Source of the DNA: Bacillota bacterium
GTDB taxonomy: Bacteria > Bacillota > Clostridia > Christensenellales > SZUA-584
Assembly: GCA_023397655.1 (NCBI GenBank)
Contig: JAEWTW010000032.1
Coordinates: 99,108-163,107, forward strand
Direction of reading: 5' to 3'
Length of the DNA stretch: 64,000 nucleotides
This document shows, one piece after another, positions 26,972 to 34,651 of the stretch. A model generated the notes under the pieces. That model made no database searches. It was not told the origin of the DNA and worked only from the letters and a program-made list of their open reading frames with translations. The position numbers were made by a program, and so were the translations under genes. Position 1 is the stretch's first letter, and each line of letters opens with the position of its first letter.

Positions 26972-27676
26972 ATGAAAACATACAGCAGAATTCTTTTGGT
27001 TCTTTCAGCTGCCGCAGTCGCCGCTTCGTTTCTTCTGACAGGCTGCACACCCTCGCCGGAGGAGACCGAGCGGGAAACCAAATACTACGAATTGAAATAC
27101 GCGGATGAGCCGGAGCCGCAAGGTAATGTGGCAAAGCTGCTTGAGGTGCTGGACGGCTGCGTGGGCGGCCAGTATATTTTCGCCGGGCAGGGCAACCAGA
27201 TCACCCGCCGCTTTATTGATACGATGTACAAAAAATACCCCGACTACTTCTCGGACGGACGGCTGGATTACCTGCAGGCAATAGCAGACAGTGCTGAGCA
27301 AAACGGCTGGGACTACCCCGAGGATTATTCGTGGGACTGCAGCGGCCTTTGGTGGTACGCCGCCTCCGATGTACTGAATCTGTACGGCGAACAGACCGAC
27401 CGCACCGCAGACGACACCTATAATAACTATTGCACGCCTATCGACAAGGACGAACTGCGACCCGGCGACATCGTCTTTCTGGAGGGCTTGGACGGACGCA
27501 TCGTTCACATGGGCATCGTAGGCCGTCACGGCTTTATCTACGAAGCGGTGAGCGGCTTCTGCGGCGTGGTATACAAGCGCACTGTCGATAAGCGCGTCTA
27601 CTATAACATTGTGAACGGCGGCGTTTATACGGGATCGAACTGGAACAAGTTCGGCCGGCCCAAGATATTTGAGTAA
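26972..27676 (+). CDS. NlpC/P60-family cell-wall hydrolase, lipoprotein
   Basis: 234 residues. The signal peptide ends in the lipobox 'LLTGC' (C25). The C-terminal half is an NlpC/P60 cysteine peptidase with the nucleophile C123 in 'WDCSGLWWYA', 'LRPGDIVFLEG' and the histidine H179 in 'RIVHMGIVG'. It probably cleaves peptide stems of peptidoglycan outside the membrane. No ribosome site precedes the ATG at 26972; an ATG at 26951 lies upstream of the -10 and cannot be transcribed from this promoter. It is divergent from the inactive DacF homologue. Confidence 0.88.
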   Translation: MKTYSRILLVLSAAAVAASFLLTGCTPSPEETERETKYYELKYADEPEPQGNVAKLLEVLDGCVGGQYIFAGQGNQITRRFIDTMYKKYPDYFSDGRLDYLQAIADSAEQNGWDYPEDYSWDCSGLWWYAASDVLNLYGEQTDRTADDTYNNYCTPIDKDELRPGDIVFLEGLDGRIVHMGIVGRHGFIYEAVSGFCGVVYKRTVDKRVYYNIVNGGVYTGSNWNKFGRPKIFE

Positions 27677-27700
27677 GGCTGCAAACAACTAAGACATCAC

Positions 27701-27737
27701 AAAAGCGAGCGGATATATCATATGTCCGCTCGCTTTT
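27701..27737. terminator. Bidirectional terminator
   Basis: AAAAGCGAGCGGA (27701-27713) pairs with TCCGCTCGCTTTT (27725-27737), between convergent genes. Confidence 0.92.
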
Positions 27738-27754
27738 CTTATGTTACCTTTATG

Positions 27755-28570
27755 CTAAAGTTGTTCAATAAACCCGTCGATCAAAGCACCGATACGTCCC
27801 GCCGCGATGCGTCCTGTTTCCATCACTTCGGTGTGCGTCAGCGGCTGGTTCAGTATGCCCGCCGCCATGTTGGTGATGCAGGACAGCGCCGCCGAAGCGA
27901 CACCTGCGTGCGCTGCGGTGATTATCTCCGGTACGGATGACATTCCCACCGCATCCGCGCCCATGATGCGCAGCGCTTTGATCTCCGCCGGGGTCTCATA
28001 GGCCGGGCCCTTCATCATCGCATAGACACCTGACTGCACCGCGATCCCCTGCTTCTCCGCGGTATTCTTCAGCGCAGCCACCAGTTCCTTGCTGTACGCG
28101 AATGACATGTCAGGGAAGCGCGGACCGAACTCGTCCAAATTGGCTCCCTCCAGAGGGCTGACAGAAGCGAAATTGATGTGGTCGTCAATGATCATGATAT
28201 CGCCCGGTTTATAGCTCATGTTGACGCCGCCCGCCGCGTTTGTGATCAGCAGCTTCTTGACGCCCAGCTTGATAAGCGCGCGCAGCGGGATCACCGTTTC
28301 GGCAGCTGTATAGCCCTCGTAGCAGTGGACGCGCCCCTGCATGCACACCACCGAAACGCCATGCTTGCTGCCGAACACCAGACGCCCTGCATGCCCCGGC
28401 GCGGTGGACTGTGGAAAACCCGGAATGTCGCCGTAGGCGATGATCTGCTTATTGTCCAGCGTGTCGGCATAATCGCCGAGTCCGCTGCCAAGTACAACGC
28501 AAAGCACCGGCCGACGCTCGGTATGGCTGCGGAGGTATTCGTATACGCCGTTGATTCTGTCCATCATCAT
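27755..28570 (-). CDS. punA: Purine nucleoside phosphorylase (family 2, PunA type)
   Basis: Phosphorolysis of inosine/guanosine and deoxy forms. 271 residues; 'VVLGSGLGDYAD' and 'STAPGHAGRLVFG' give the phosphate site, 'NAAGGVN' and 'GMSSVPEIITA' the purine/ribose site of the trimeric family. It overlaps the deoB stop (ATGATGATG run), so the two genes form a coupled nucleoside-salvage pair. Confidence 0.95.
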   Translation of the reverse strand: MMMDRINGVYEYLRSHTERRPVLCVVLGSGLGDYADTLDNKQIIAYGDIPGFPQSTAPGHAGRLVFGSKHGVSVVCMQGRVHCYEGYTAAETVIPLRALIKLGVKKLLITNAAGGVNMSYKPGDIMIIDDHINFASVSPLEGANLDEFGPRFPDMSFAYSKELVAALKNTAEKQGIAVQSGVYAMMKGPAYETPAEIKALRIMGADAVGMSSVPEIITAAHAGVASAALSCITNMAAGILNQPLTHTEVMETGRIAAGRIGALIDGFIEQL

Positions 28571-29739
28571 TCCTTTCTCCCTCCCGTAATCTGTTGATAG
28601 AAGGATGTCCCGAACCGCTCATGATCCAGTCCGAAATACTCCGCCGCCGTAGCCGCAATGTCCGAAAAGGATTTTCTCACACCGATGTTTGTACCCGCAA
28701 TTACAGAATTACCGTAGCAGAGTATCGGAATGTATTCGCGCGAGTGATCGGTGCTTGTCGTCGTGGGATCGCAGCCGTGATCCGCCGTGAATATAGCGAT
28801 ATCGGCGGGGCGCATGGCTGCCAGTATCTCCGGCACGCGGGCATCCAGCTCTTCCAGCGCGTTCTTGTACCCTTCAGTGTTGTTGCGGTGGCCGTACAGC
28901 ATATCAAAATCGACGAGGTTGGCAAACACAAGTCCGTCGAAGTCCTCACGTATGTATTCGACGGTGGCAGTAATTCCCGAGTCGTTATCCGTTGTGTGCT
29001 TAACTTTCGTGAGCCCCACGCGCGCAAATATATCCTCGATCTTGCCCACGCCAGCCACTTCCATGCCAGCGCCTTTCACGGCGGTCAGTATCGTTTCACC
29101 CGGCGGCTCAAACGAAAAGTCCCTCCGGTTCTTGGTACGCGTATAATTGCCTTCGGTACCGGTAAACGGGCGGCAGATGACGCGGCCTACGGCCAGCGGC
29201 CCCACCAGCAGCTCACGCGCCTTGCGGCATATCTCGTACTGCTCTTCAATGGGAATCACGTCCTCATGCATCGCGATCTGGAGAACGCTGTCCGCTGAGG
29301 TGTAGACGATCAGATCGCCCGTTCTCACATGCTCCGCGCCCAGCACTTTGATGATCTCGGTGCCGGAAGCGGCGTAGTTGCCGATGGTCTTGCGTCCCAC
29401 TGCTTTCTCGAATGCTGAAATGAAGTCCTTCGGAAAACCTTCGTGGAAAGTCGGGAATGGTTGATCCAGTACCAAACCGGCGATCTCGAAATGCCCGCCT
29501 GTCGTGTCCTTACCCATGAATTTTTCCGCAGCCTTGCCGTACGCACCGACGATACCCGCATCGCATGCCAGGTCCTTCATCAGACACAGCCCCAGCTTGC
29601 CCAGGTTGTTCAGCTTGATGTCCGGATAAGTCTTAATGATATGCCCTAGCGTGTCTGAGCCTTCGTCCCCGAACAGGTGTGCGTCCGGCAGCTCGCCGAT
29701 GCCCACGCTGTCCATCACCACTATGATAAACTTTGCCAT
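28567..29739 (-). CDS. deoB: Phosphopentomutase
   Basis: Interconverts (deoxy)ribose-1-phosphate and -5-phosphate. 390 residues, alkaline-phosphatase fold: metal residues in 'MDSVGIGELPDA', the phosphothreonine segment 'KDTTGGHFEIAG' and 'FTADHGCDPTTTSTDHSRE'. Preceded by TAGGAGGAAG and a TATAAT (29762-29767, minus). Together with punA it channels nucleosides into central carbon metabolism. Confidence 0.97.
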   Translation of the reverse strand: MAKFIIVVMDSVGIGELPDAHLFGDEGSDTLGHIIKTYPDIKLNNLGKLGLCLMKDLACDAGIVGAYGKAAEKFMGKDTTGGHFEIAGLVLDQPFPTFHEGFPKDFISAFEKAVGRKTIGNYAASGTEIIKVLGAEHVRTGDLIVYTSADSVLQIAMHEDVIPIEEQYEICRKARELLVGPLAVGRVICRPFTGTEGNYTRTKNRRDFSFEPPGETILTAVKGAGMEVAGVGKIEDIFARVGLTKVKHTTDNDSGITATVEYIREDFDGLVFANLVDFDMLYGHRNNTEGYKNALEELDARVPEILAAMRPADIAIFTADHGCDPTTTSTDHSREYIPILCYGNSVIAGTNIGVRKSFSDIAATAAEYFGLDHERFGTSFYQQITGGRKE

Positions 29740-29770
29740 TTGTTTCTTCCTCCTATGGGTTATTATAACA

Positions 29771-29803
29771 CTAAAAAGAGCCGCCAGACAACGGCAGCTC
29801 TTA
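29771..29803 (-). terminator. Terminator after trmD
   Basis: On the minus strand GAGCTGCC and GGCGGCTC form a stem with one mismatch followed by TTTTT (29771-29775). The deoB promoter starts inside it. Confidence 0.8.
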
Positions 29804-29824
29804 AGTTCACACTTTGTTTGCGCG

Positions 29825-30559
29825 TTACGTTCCGTCGATGCGCGTGATGTAGTCGATATCCGTGCGTGACAGCCGCGCTTTTGATAAAAGATCGGGCCGA
29901 CGCCGTGCCGTTTCCCGCAGTGATGCCTCGCGGCGGAACTTCTCGACGTTGGCGTGATGTCCTGAGATCAGCACATCGGGTACAGCTTCGTCCTCCCAAA
30001 CCGCGGGTCTCGTATACTGCGGGTACTCCAGCAGCCCGTTCGCAAACGATTCGCCGACGGCTGACTCGTCGTTGCCCAGCACGCCGTCGATGTGGCGGAT
30101 GCACGCGTCAATCAGCACCATCGCGGCCAGTTCTCCGCCCGTCAGCACGTAGTCCCCCACGGACACTTCCAAATCGATGTGGCGGTTCAGCGCACGGGCG
30201 TCCACGCCCTCATAGTGGCCGCACAGTATGTTGACAGACTTATACGACGCCAGTTGCGTCACCAACGCGTGATTCAGCTGTTTGCCGCAGGGCGACATGT
30301 AGACATTAATATAAGGTCGTTCGCAGCGCGAAACCACGTCACGGAAGCAGGCGTCAACCGGCTCCGGCTTCATCACCATTCCCGCACCGCCGCCCAGCGG
30401 ATAGTCGTCCGCTCTTCGGTGTTTGTCCGTCGTAAAATCCCGTATGTCCGTTGTGTTGATGGAGATTAGTCCTGCGGATATTGCCCGCGCCCAAATGCTG
30501 GATTCGCTGACAGAGGTGAACATACCGGGGAACAGCGTCAGCACGTTATACGCTGTCAT
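29825..30559 (-). CDS. trmD: tRNA (guanine37-N1)-methyltransferase
   Basis: SAM-dependent SPOUT methyltransferase that prevents frameshifting. 244 residues; the trefoil-knot SAM site is visible in 'LCGHYEGVDARAL' and 'SVGDYVLTGGELAAM', and 'GGGAGMVMKPEPV' near residue 60. It overlaps rimM by 14 bases. rplS, which commonly follows trmD, is absent and a terminator follows instead. Confidence 0.97.
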   Translation of the reverse strand: MTAYNVLTLFPGMFTSVSESSIWARAISAGLISINTTDIRDFTTDKHRRADDYPLGGGAGMVMKPEPVDACFRDVVSRCERPYINVYMSPCGKQLNHALVTQLASYKSVNILCGHYEGVDARALNRHIDLEVSVGDYVLTGGELAAMVLIDACIRHIDGVLGNDESAVGESFANGLLEYPQYTRPAVWEDEAVPDVLISGHHANVEKFRREASLRETARRRPDLLSKARLSRTDIDYITRIDGT

Positions 30560-31058
30560 ACACCGCTACCTCCTCCAGTGCCTGTGCGTTGACACGCAAT
30601 ACGCCCTGCTCCGTATCGACCTTGGCAATAACGCGCTTGATAGCCGGAAACATGAAGTTCTTCACGCCCTTCACCACGTACACGTCTGCCGCACCGTGCT
30701 GTAGTATGTCTTTCAGCACACCCAGCTCCGCGCCGCTTTCATCCACCACTTTGAGGCCGATCAGATCGATGATGTAGTGCTCGCCCTCCTCCGGGTCGTC
30801 GAGGTCACTGCGGCGCAAAAACAGCGGCTGTCCGCTTAGCGCCTCCGCGTCTGTGCGCGTCGAAACGCCGCCCAAAAGGACGTAAACGAACGGCGATTCC
30901 GTGCGCATCACTGCGTAGCCGATGCGCCGCAACTCGCCGTCCTGCCGGATAAACGCGTAGCCCCGGCTTTCGAACGCTTCAAAATTGTCAGAATAAAGCC
31001 GCACTTTCAGCTGACCCTGAATACCGTGCGGCTTTAGTATCTTACCGATCTCAATCAT
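30546..31058 (-). CDS. rimM: 16S rRNA processing protein RimM
   Basis: 30S maturation factor that binds S19. 170 residues: N-terminal RimM barrel ('IGKILKPHGIQGQLKV') and a C-terminal PRC barrel ('LIGLKVVDESGAELG', 'FPAIKRVIAKVD'). Overlaps khpA and trmD, which suggests coupled translation. Confidence 0.95.
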   Translation of the reverse strand: MIEIGKILKPHGIQGQLKVRLYSDNFEAFESRGYAFIRQDGELRRIGYAVMRTESPFVYVLLGGVSTRTDAEALSGQPLFLRRSDLDDPEEGEHYIIDLIGLKVVDESGAELGVLKDILQHGAADVYVVKGVKNFMFPAIKRVIAKVDTEQGVLRVNAQALEEVAVYDSV

Positions 31059-31287
31059 GTTCGACGATTTCCACCACGTACTTCTTGCCGGACTGCGGCG
31101 TAGCCGCTTTGACGACGGTGCGGATGGCTTTGGCGATGCGGCCCTGTTTGCCGATCACCTTGCCCATGTCCTCCCGCGCCACGGAGAGCTCGATGACGAT
31201 CGTTTTGTCGCTCTCGGTCTGTTTGAGCTTGACCTCTTCGGGCTTATCCACCAGCGATTCCGCTATGTACTTTACAAGCTCTAACAT
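31051..31287 (-). CDS. khpA: KH-domain RNA-binding protein KhpA
   Basis: 78 residues with one KH domain, GxxG loop in 'VIGKQGRIAKAIRTVV'. Known partner of KhpB/Jag in Firmicutes, acting in post-transcriptional control linked to cell elongation. It lies between rpsP and rimM, the standard place. Confidence 0.93.
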   Translation of the reverse strand: MLELVKYIAESLVDKPEEVKLKQTESDKTIVIELSVAREDMGKVIGKQGRIAKAIRTVVKAATPQSGKKYVVEIVEHD

Positions 31288-31298
31288 ATCCGCCCCCC

Positions 31299-31538
31299 TT
31301 AAGAAAGAACGCCGTTCTTCTTCAGCAGCGAGCGAACCGTTTCCGTGGGCTGTGCGCCATTCTTGATCCAGGTGAGAGCCTTCTCGCCGTCCACCACGAA
31401 TTTCTTGCTCATCGGATCGTAGTTGCCCAGCTCTTCGATGAAACGGCCGTCACGCGGAGCGCGGGCGTCTGCCACAACGATACGGTAGAACGGATCTTTC
31501 TTTGCGCCAATTCTCTTCAATCTGATTTTAACTGCCAT
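31299..31538 (-). CDS. rpsP: 30S ribosomal protein S16
   Basis: 79 residues, 'MAVKIRLKRIGAKKDPFYRIVVADAR' in family form, full length. First gene after the ffh-rpsP spacer; GGAGGAAACC precedes the start. Confidence 0.98.
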   Translation of the reverse strand: MAVKIRLKRIGAKKDPFYRIVVADARAPRDGRFIEELGNYDPMSKKFVVDGEKALTWIKNGAQPTETVRSLLKKNGVLS

Positions 31539-31605
31539 GGTTTCCTCCGAAATATAATTTGTTTGAAGCCCACAGTTATTGCTGTTAAGGCTTGTTTATC
31601 AGAAC

Positions 31606-31752
31606 GGCATGCCTTGCACGCCCTTTCTTTATGTGTCGTAAAACCTACGGTTTTCCGCCAATTTTCCGGCTTTGTACACTTCGTCTCGTTCCACGTGCTG
31701 CGCACGCGTAACTTCGCAAGCCGCAAGGAGTGTGCTGCGCGGGCAGAGCCCG
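31606..31752. repeat. Small cluster of short palindromes between ffh and rpsP
   Basis: The roughly 236-bp spacer holds GGCATGCC (31606-31613) and three stems with three-base loops: AAAACC-TAC-GGTTTT (31640-31654), CGTGC-TGC-GCACG (31694-31706) and CGGGC-AGA-GCCCG (31740-31752). Same design as part of the larger array at 33464-33733. Confidence 0.6.
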
Positions 31753-31774
31753 TCTTGCACACAAATATATCAAT

Positions 31775-33094
31775 TTAAAACGGCAATCCCATCATGCCTT
31801 TGCGGCCGCGTTTGCCGGACATGCCCTTCATCATCTTCATCATCTGCTCAAACTGTGTGAGCAGCCGGTTGACATCCTGTACAGATGTACCGCTGCCTCG
31901 CGCGATGCGCTTTTTGCGGCTGCCGCCGATGATGGCCGGACGCCGACGCTCCTCTGGTGTCATCGATTTGATGATGGCCTCGGTGCGGCCCATCTGCTTC
32001 TCGTCCAGCTGCACATTGCCCAGCTTGTTGCCGCCCGGGATCATTCCCAGCATCTCCTGCAGGCCGCCCATCTTCTTGAGCTGCGCCATCTGATCAAGGA
32101 AATCATCCAACGTGAATTCGGCTTTGCGCAGCTTCTTTTCCAGCTCCGCAGCCTTCTCCACCTCAAAGTTCTGCTCCGCCTTCTCGATCAGCGACAGCAC
32201 GTCACCCATACCGAGTATGCGTCCCGCCATGCGGTCCGGATGGAACACCTCCACGTCTGTCAGCTTCTCGCCCACGCCCGCAAACTTGATGGGCTTGCCG
32301 GTGACGGCCCGGACGGATATCGCCGCGCCGCCGCGTGTGTCGCCGTCCAGCTTGGTCAGCACCACGCCCGTCAGCTCCAGCTGTTCATTGAATGCCGTGG
32401 CCGCGTTCACCGCGTCCTGGCCTGTCATCGCGTCTATCACCAGCAGCTTCTCGTGGGGCTTTACTGCCGCCGCCACGCGCTTGACTTCTTCCATCATTTC
32501 GGCATCTATATGCAGACGCCCTGCGGTGTCCAGTATCACCACGTCTACCAGCTTGCGGCGCGCTTCCTCCAGCGCTTCCTTGGCCGTTTTCACCGGGTCC
32601 TGCGTGCCGCGCTCGAAGAACAGCGCACCTGCCTGCCCGGCCACCACTTCCAGCTGCTTGATAGCCGCCGGTCGGTATATGTCCAGAGCCGCCAGCATAA
32701 TGCTGCGCCCGTCCTTGGCCCAGAGCTTAGCCAGCTTGCCGCACATCGTGGTTTTACCTGCGCCCTGCAAACCGCACATCATCACGATGGTGGGCGGATT
32801 GGCCGCGAAATGCACGCCCTCATACCGCTCGCCCAGCGTATGCACCAGCTCGTCGCGGACGATCTTGATCACCTGCTGGCCGGGCGTTAAGCTTTCCAGC
32901 ACTTCATTGCCCACGGCGCGTTCGCCCACGCGGTTCAGAAATTCCTTGACCACCTTGAAGTTGACGTCCGCCTCCAGCAGCACCAGTTTAATCTCGCGCA
33001 GTGCGGCCTTGACCTCAACCTCCGTCAGCTTGCCCCGGTTGGTCAGCTTGGAGAATATGTGTGAAAGCTTCTCAGAAAGACCTTCAAATGCCAT
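31775..33094 (-). CDS. ffh: Signal recognition particle protein Ffh
   Basis: GTPase that targets nascent membrane proteins. 439 residues: N domain, G domain with 'GLQGAGKTT', 'DTAGRLHIDAEMM' and 'TKLDGDTRGGAA', and a methionine-rich M domain from about 300 ('GGLQEMLGMIPGG', 'MMKMMKGM') for the signal peptide and SRP RNA. It overlaps ylxM by 11 bases. Confidence 0.98.
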   Translation of the reverse strand: MAFEGLSEKLSHIFSKLTNRGKLTEVEVKAALREIKLVLLEADVNFKVVKEFLNRVGERAVGNEVLESLTPGQQVIKIVRDELVHTLGERYEGVHFAANPPTIVMMCGLQGAGKTTMCGKLAKLWAKDGRSIMLAALDIYRPAAIKQLEVVAGQAGALFFERGTQDPVKTAKEALEEARRKLVDVVILDTAGRLHIDAEMMEEVKRVAAAVKPHEKLLVIDAMTGQDAVNAATAFNEQLELTGVVLTKLDGDTRGGAAISVRAVTGKPIKFAGVGEKLTDVEVFHPDRMAGRILGMGDVLSLIEKAEQNFEVEKAAELEKKLRKAEFTLDDFLDQMAQLKKMGGLQEMLGMIPGGNKLGNVQLDEKQMGRTEAIIKSMTPEERRRPAIIGGSRKKRIARGSGTSVQDVNRLLTQFEQMMKMMKGMSGKRGRKGMMGLPF

Positions 33095-33410
33095 TTTGTT
33101 GCTCCCATATATCGGATAGTTCGCTCAATACCTCGTCCGTTTCACGCTGGCCGCTCCGCGCCTGCTCCAGTGCTTCCAGCGTCCTCTGCCGTTTGCTCGA
33201 CAGCTTCAATGCTTCTTCCAGCGACTGCAGCCTTGCGCGCGCTTTGCCGATGCCGTCCCTCGCGGCCTGCCGTGTGATGTGTTCCACCTCCGCGATCTCC
33301 GCCAGCGAGTAGTCCTGATTGTAGTACATATCGCACAGCTGCCGCTGCTTTTCCGTCAGCAGGCCTGCGTATGTGTCCAGCAGCAGCACCGTATCGAAAT
33401 CCTTCTCCAT
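33084..33410 (-). CDS. ylxM: YlxM-family SRP-associated helix-turn-helix protein
   Basis: 108 residues beginning 'MEKDFDTVLLLDTYAGLLTEKQ'. The sigma-70 region-4-like HTH ('YSLAEIAEVEHITRQAARDGI') is typical of YlxM, which lies directly upstream of ffh and is thought to assist SRP. The ATG at 33410 with AAAGG upstream matches the family N-terminus better than one at 33428. The C-terminal third is charged and helical. Confidence 0.9.
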   Translation of the reverse strand: MEKDFDTVLLLDTYAGLLTEKQRQLCDMYYNQDYSLAEIAEVEHITRQAARDGIGKARARLQSLEEALKLSSKRQRTLEALEQARSGQRETDEVLSELSDIWEQQNGI

Positions 33411-33463
33411 CGGCAGACCTTTACTCATTTAATACTTTTGCACTATAACATAAAAATAAAATA

Positions 33464-33733
33464 CTGTAAAGCTAAAAAACTTTACAGCTTCAAATCTTAT
33501 TCGACAAATGATGTTGGAGACCTTGGAGGCTCTGCCTCCAAACCACCGCTTAAGGGGCGCGCCCCTTAAGAATCCCATCAGCAAAATGTCTTCATACATT
33601 TTGCATTTGTTCAATAAATAAACACATGCTTTACATTGAAAATGCCATTTGGGCATTTTCCCGGCGGGTTTCCAAAGGGATACATCCCTTTGGCGGGTGC
33701 TTGAGGGCAGCGCCCTCAAGGGCTTAAGTCCTT
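33464..33733. repeat. Array of eight consecutive palindromes between ftsY and ylxM
   Basis: This 338-bp gap without genes holds hairpins nearly end to end: CTGTAAAG/CTTTACAG (33464-33487), TTGGAGGC-TCT-GCCTCCAA (33523-33541), a perfect 22-bp palindrome centred on GGCGCGCC (33549-33570), GCAAAATGT/ACATTTTGC (33581-33604), GAAAATGCC/GGCATTTTC (33638-33660), CCAAAGGGA/TCCCTTTGG (33672-33693), CTTGAGGGC-AGC-GCCCTCAAG (33700-33720) and AAGG..CCTT with a G-T pair (33718-33733). Stems are 8-11 bp, with different sequences. The gap is inside the smc-to-trmD transcription unit. Confidence 0.92.
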
Positions 33734-33748
33734 AATAGGCAACCAATC

Positions 33749-34651
33749 TTACTCAAACAAGCTGCGGGCAAAATCCATCGCGTCGAACGGCTCGAGATCT
33801 TCCATGCCTTCGCCGACACCGAGGAACACGACGGGCAGCTTCAGCTCGTCGCAAATAGCACAGACGATGCCGCCCTTGGCAGTGCCGTCCACTTTGGTCA
33901 GTATCAGACCGGTGAGCTGCGTCACCTGGCTGAACTCCCGCGCCTGTGCGACAGCGTTCTGTCCGGTAGTGGCATCCAGCACCAAATACGTGTGGCGGTG
34001 CGACTCGTCGTACGTCTTCTCGACCACGCGGCTGATCTTGGACAGCTCGTTCATCAGGTTCTTCTTGTTATGCAAACGCCCCGCGGTGTCGCAAATCACG
34101 ATATCTATATTCCGATGCTGTGCAGAATCCACCGCGTCGTACACCACCGCCGCCGGATCCGCGCCTTCACCGTACTTCACGACGCGTACACCCGCACGTT
34201 CGCCCCACATCGAGAGCTGCTCAGCAGCAGCCGCACGAAAGGTATCTCCCGCGGCCAGCACCACCGACTTGCCGCGCGACACATGATAATGCGCCATCTT
34301 ACCGATCGCCGTAGTCTTGCCGACGCCGTTCACGCCCACCACCAGCACCGCGCAAGGGGATTCGATATCCACCTGACCCTTGGGCAGCATGTCCGCAATG
34401 ATCTCGATCAGCACCGGCTTCAGCGACTCCGGATCGGTCAGCTTGTCGTCCTTCACCCGTTTGCGCAGCGCCGTCATGATAGTCTCCGTTGCGCTCACGC
34501 CGATGTCGCAGAGTATCAGCGTCTCCTCCAGCTCCTCGTAGAAATCGTCGTCTATCTTCTTGAACGACGCCAACACGCCGTTTACCTTGGACGATATGTT
34601 ATCGCGCGTCTTTTTCAGACCGCCTCTGATCTTGTCAAAGAATGAGCTCAT
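33749..34651 (-). CDS. ftsY: Signal recognition particle receptor FtsY
   Basis: GTPase receptor for SRP at the membrane. 300 residues, essentially only the NG core without the long acidic A domain of E. coli; 'VGVNGVGKTTAIGKMA', 'CDTAGRLHNKKNLM' and 'TKVDGTAKGG' are the GTPase motifs. Overlaps smc by four bases. Confidence 0.97.
   Translation of the reverse strand: MSSFFDKIRGGLKKTRDNISSKVNGVLASFKKIDDDFYEELEETLILCDIGVSATETIMTALRKRVKDDKLTDPESLKPVLIEIIADMLPKGQVDIESPCAVLVVGVNGVGKTTAIGKMAHYHVSRGKSVVLAAGDTFRAAAAEQLSMWGERAGVRVVKYGEGADPAAVVYDAVDSAQHRNIDIVICDTAGRLHNKKNLMNELSKISRVVEKTYDESHRHTYLVLDATTGQNAVAQAREFSQVTQLTGLILTKVDGTAKGGIVCAICDELKLPVVFLGVGEGMEDLEPFDAMDFARSLFE

Noticed and set aside
31517..31762. 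81-codon frame on the minus strand covering the ffh-rpsP spacer
   Set aside because: It overlaps the rpsP start and its sequence follows the palindromic repeat; Arg/Lys/Cys-rich composition and no clear ribosome site argue for translated repeat, not a protein.
31730..32890. 386-codon plus-strand frame
   Set aside because: Antisense shadow of ffh.
33464..33733. CRISPR array
   Set aside because: The elements are palindromes of differing sequence, not identical direct repeats with spacers. No CRISPR array was seen anywhere in the window.
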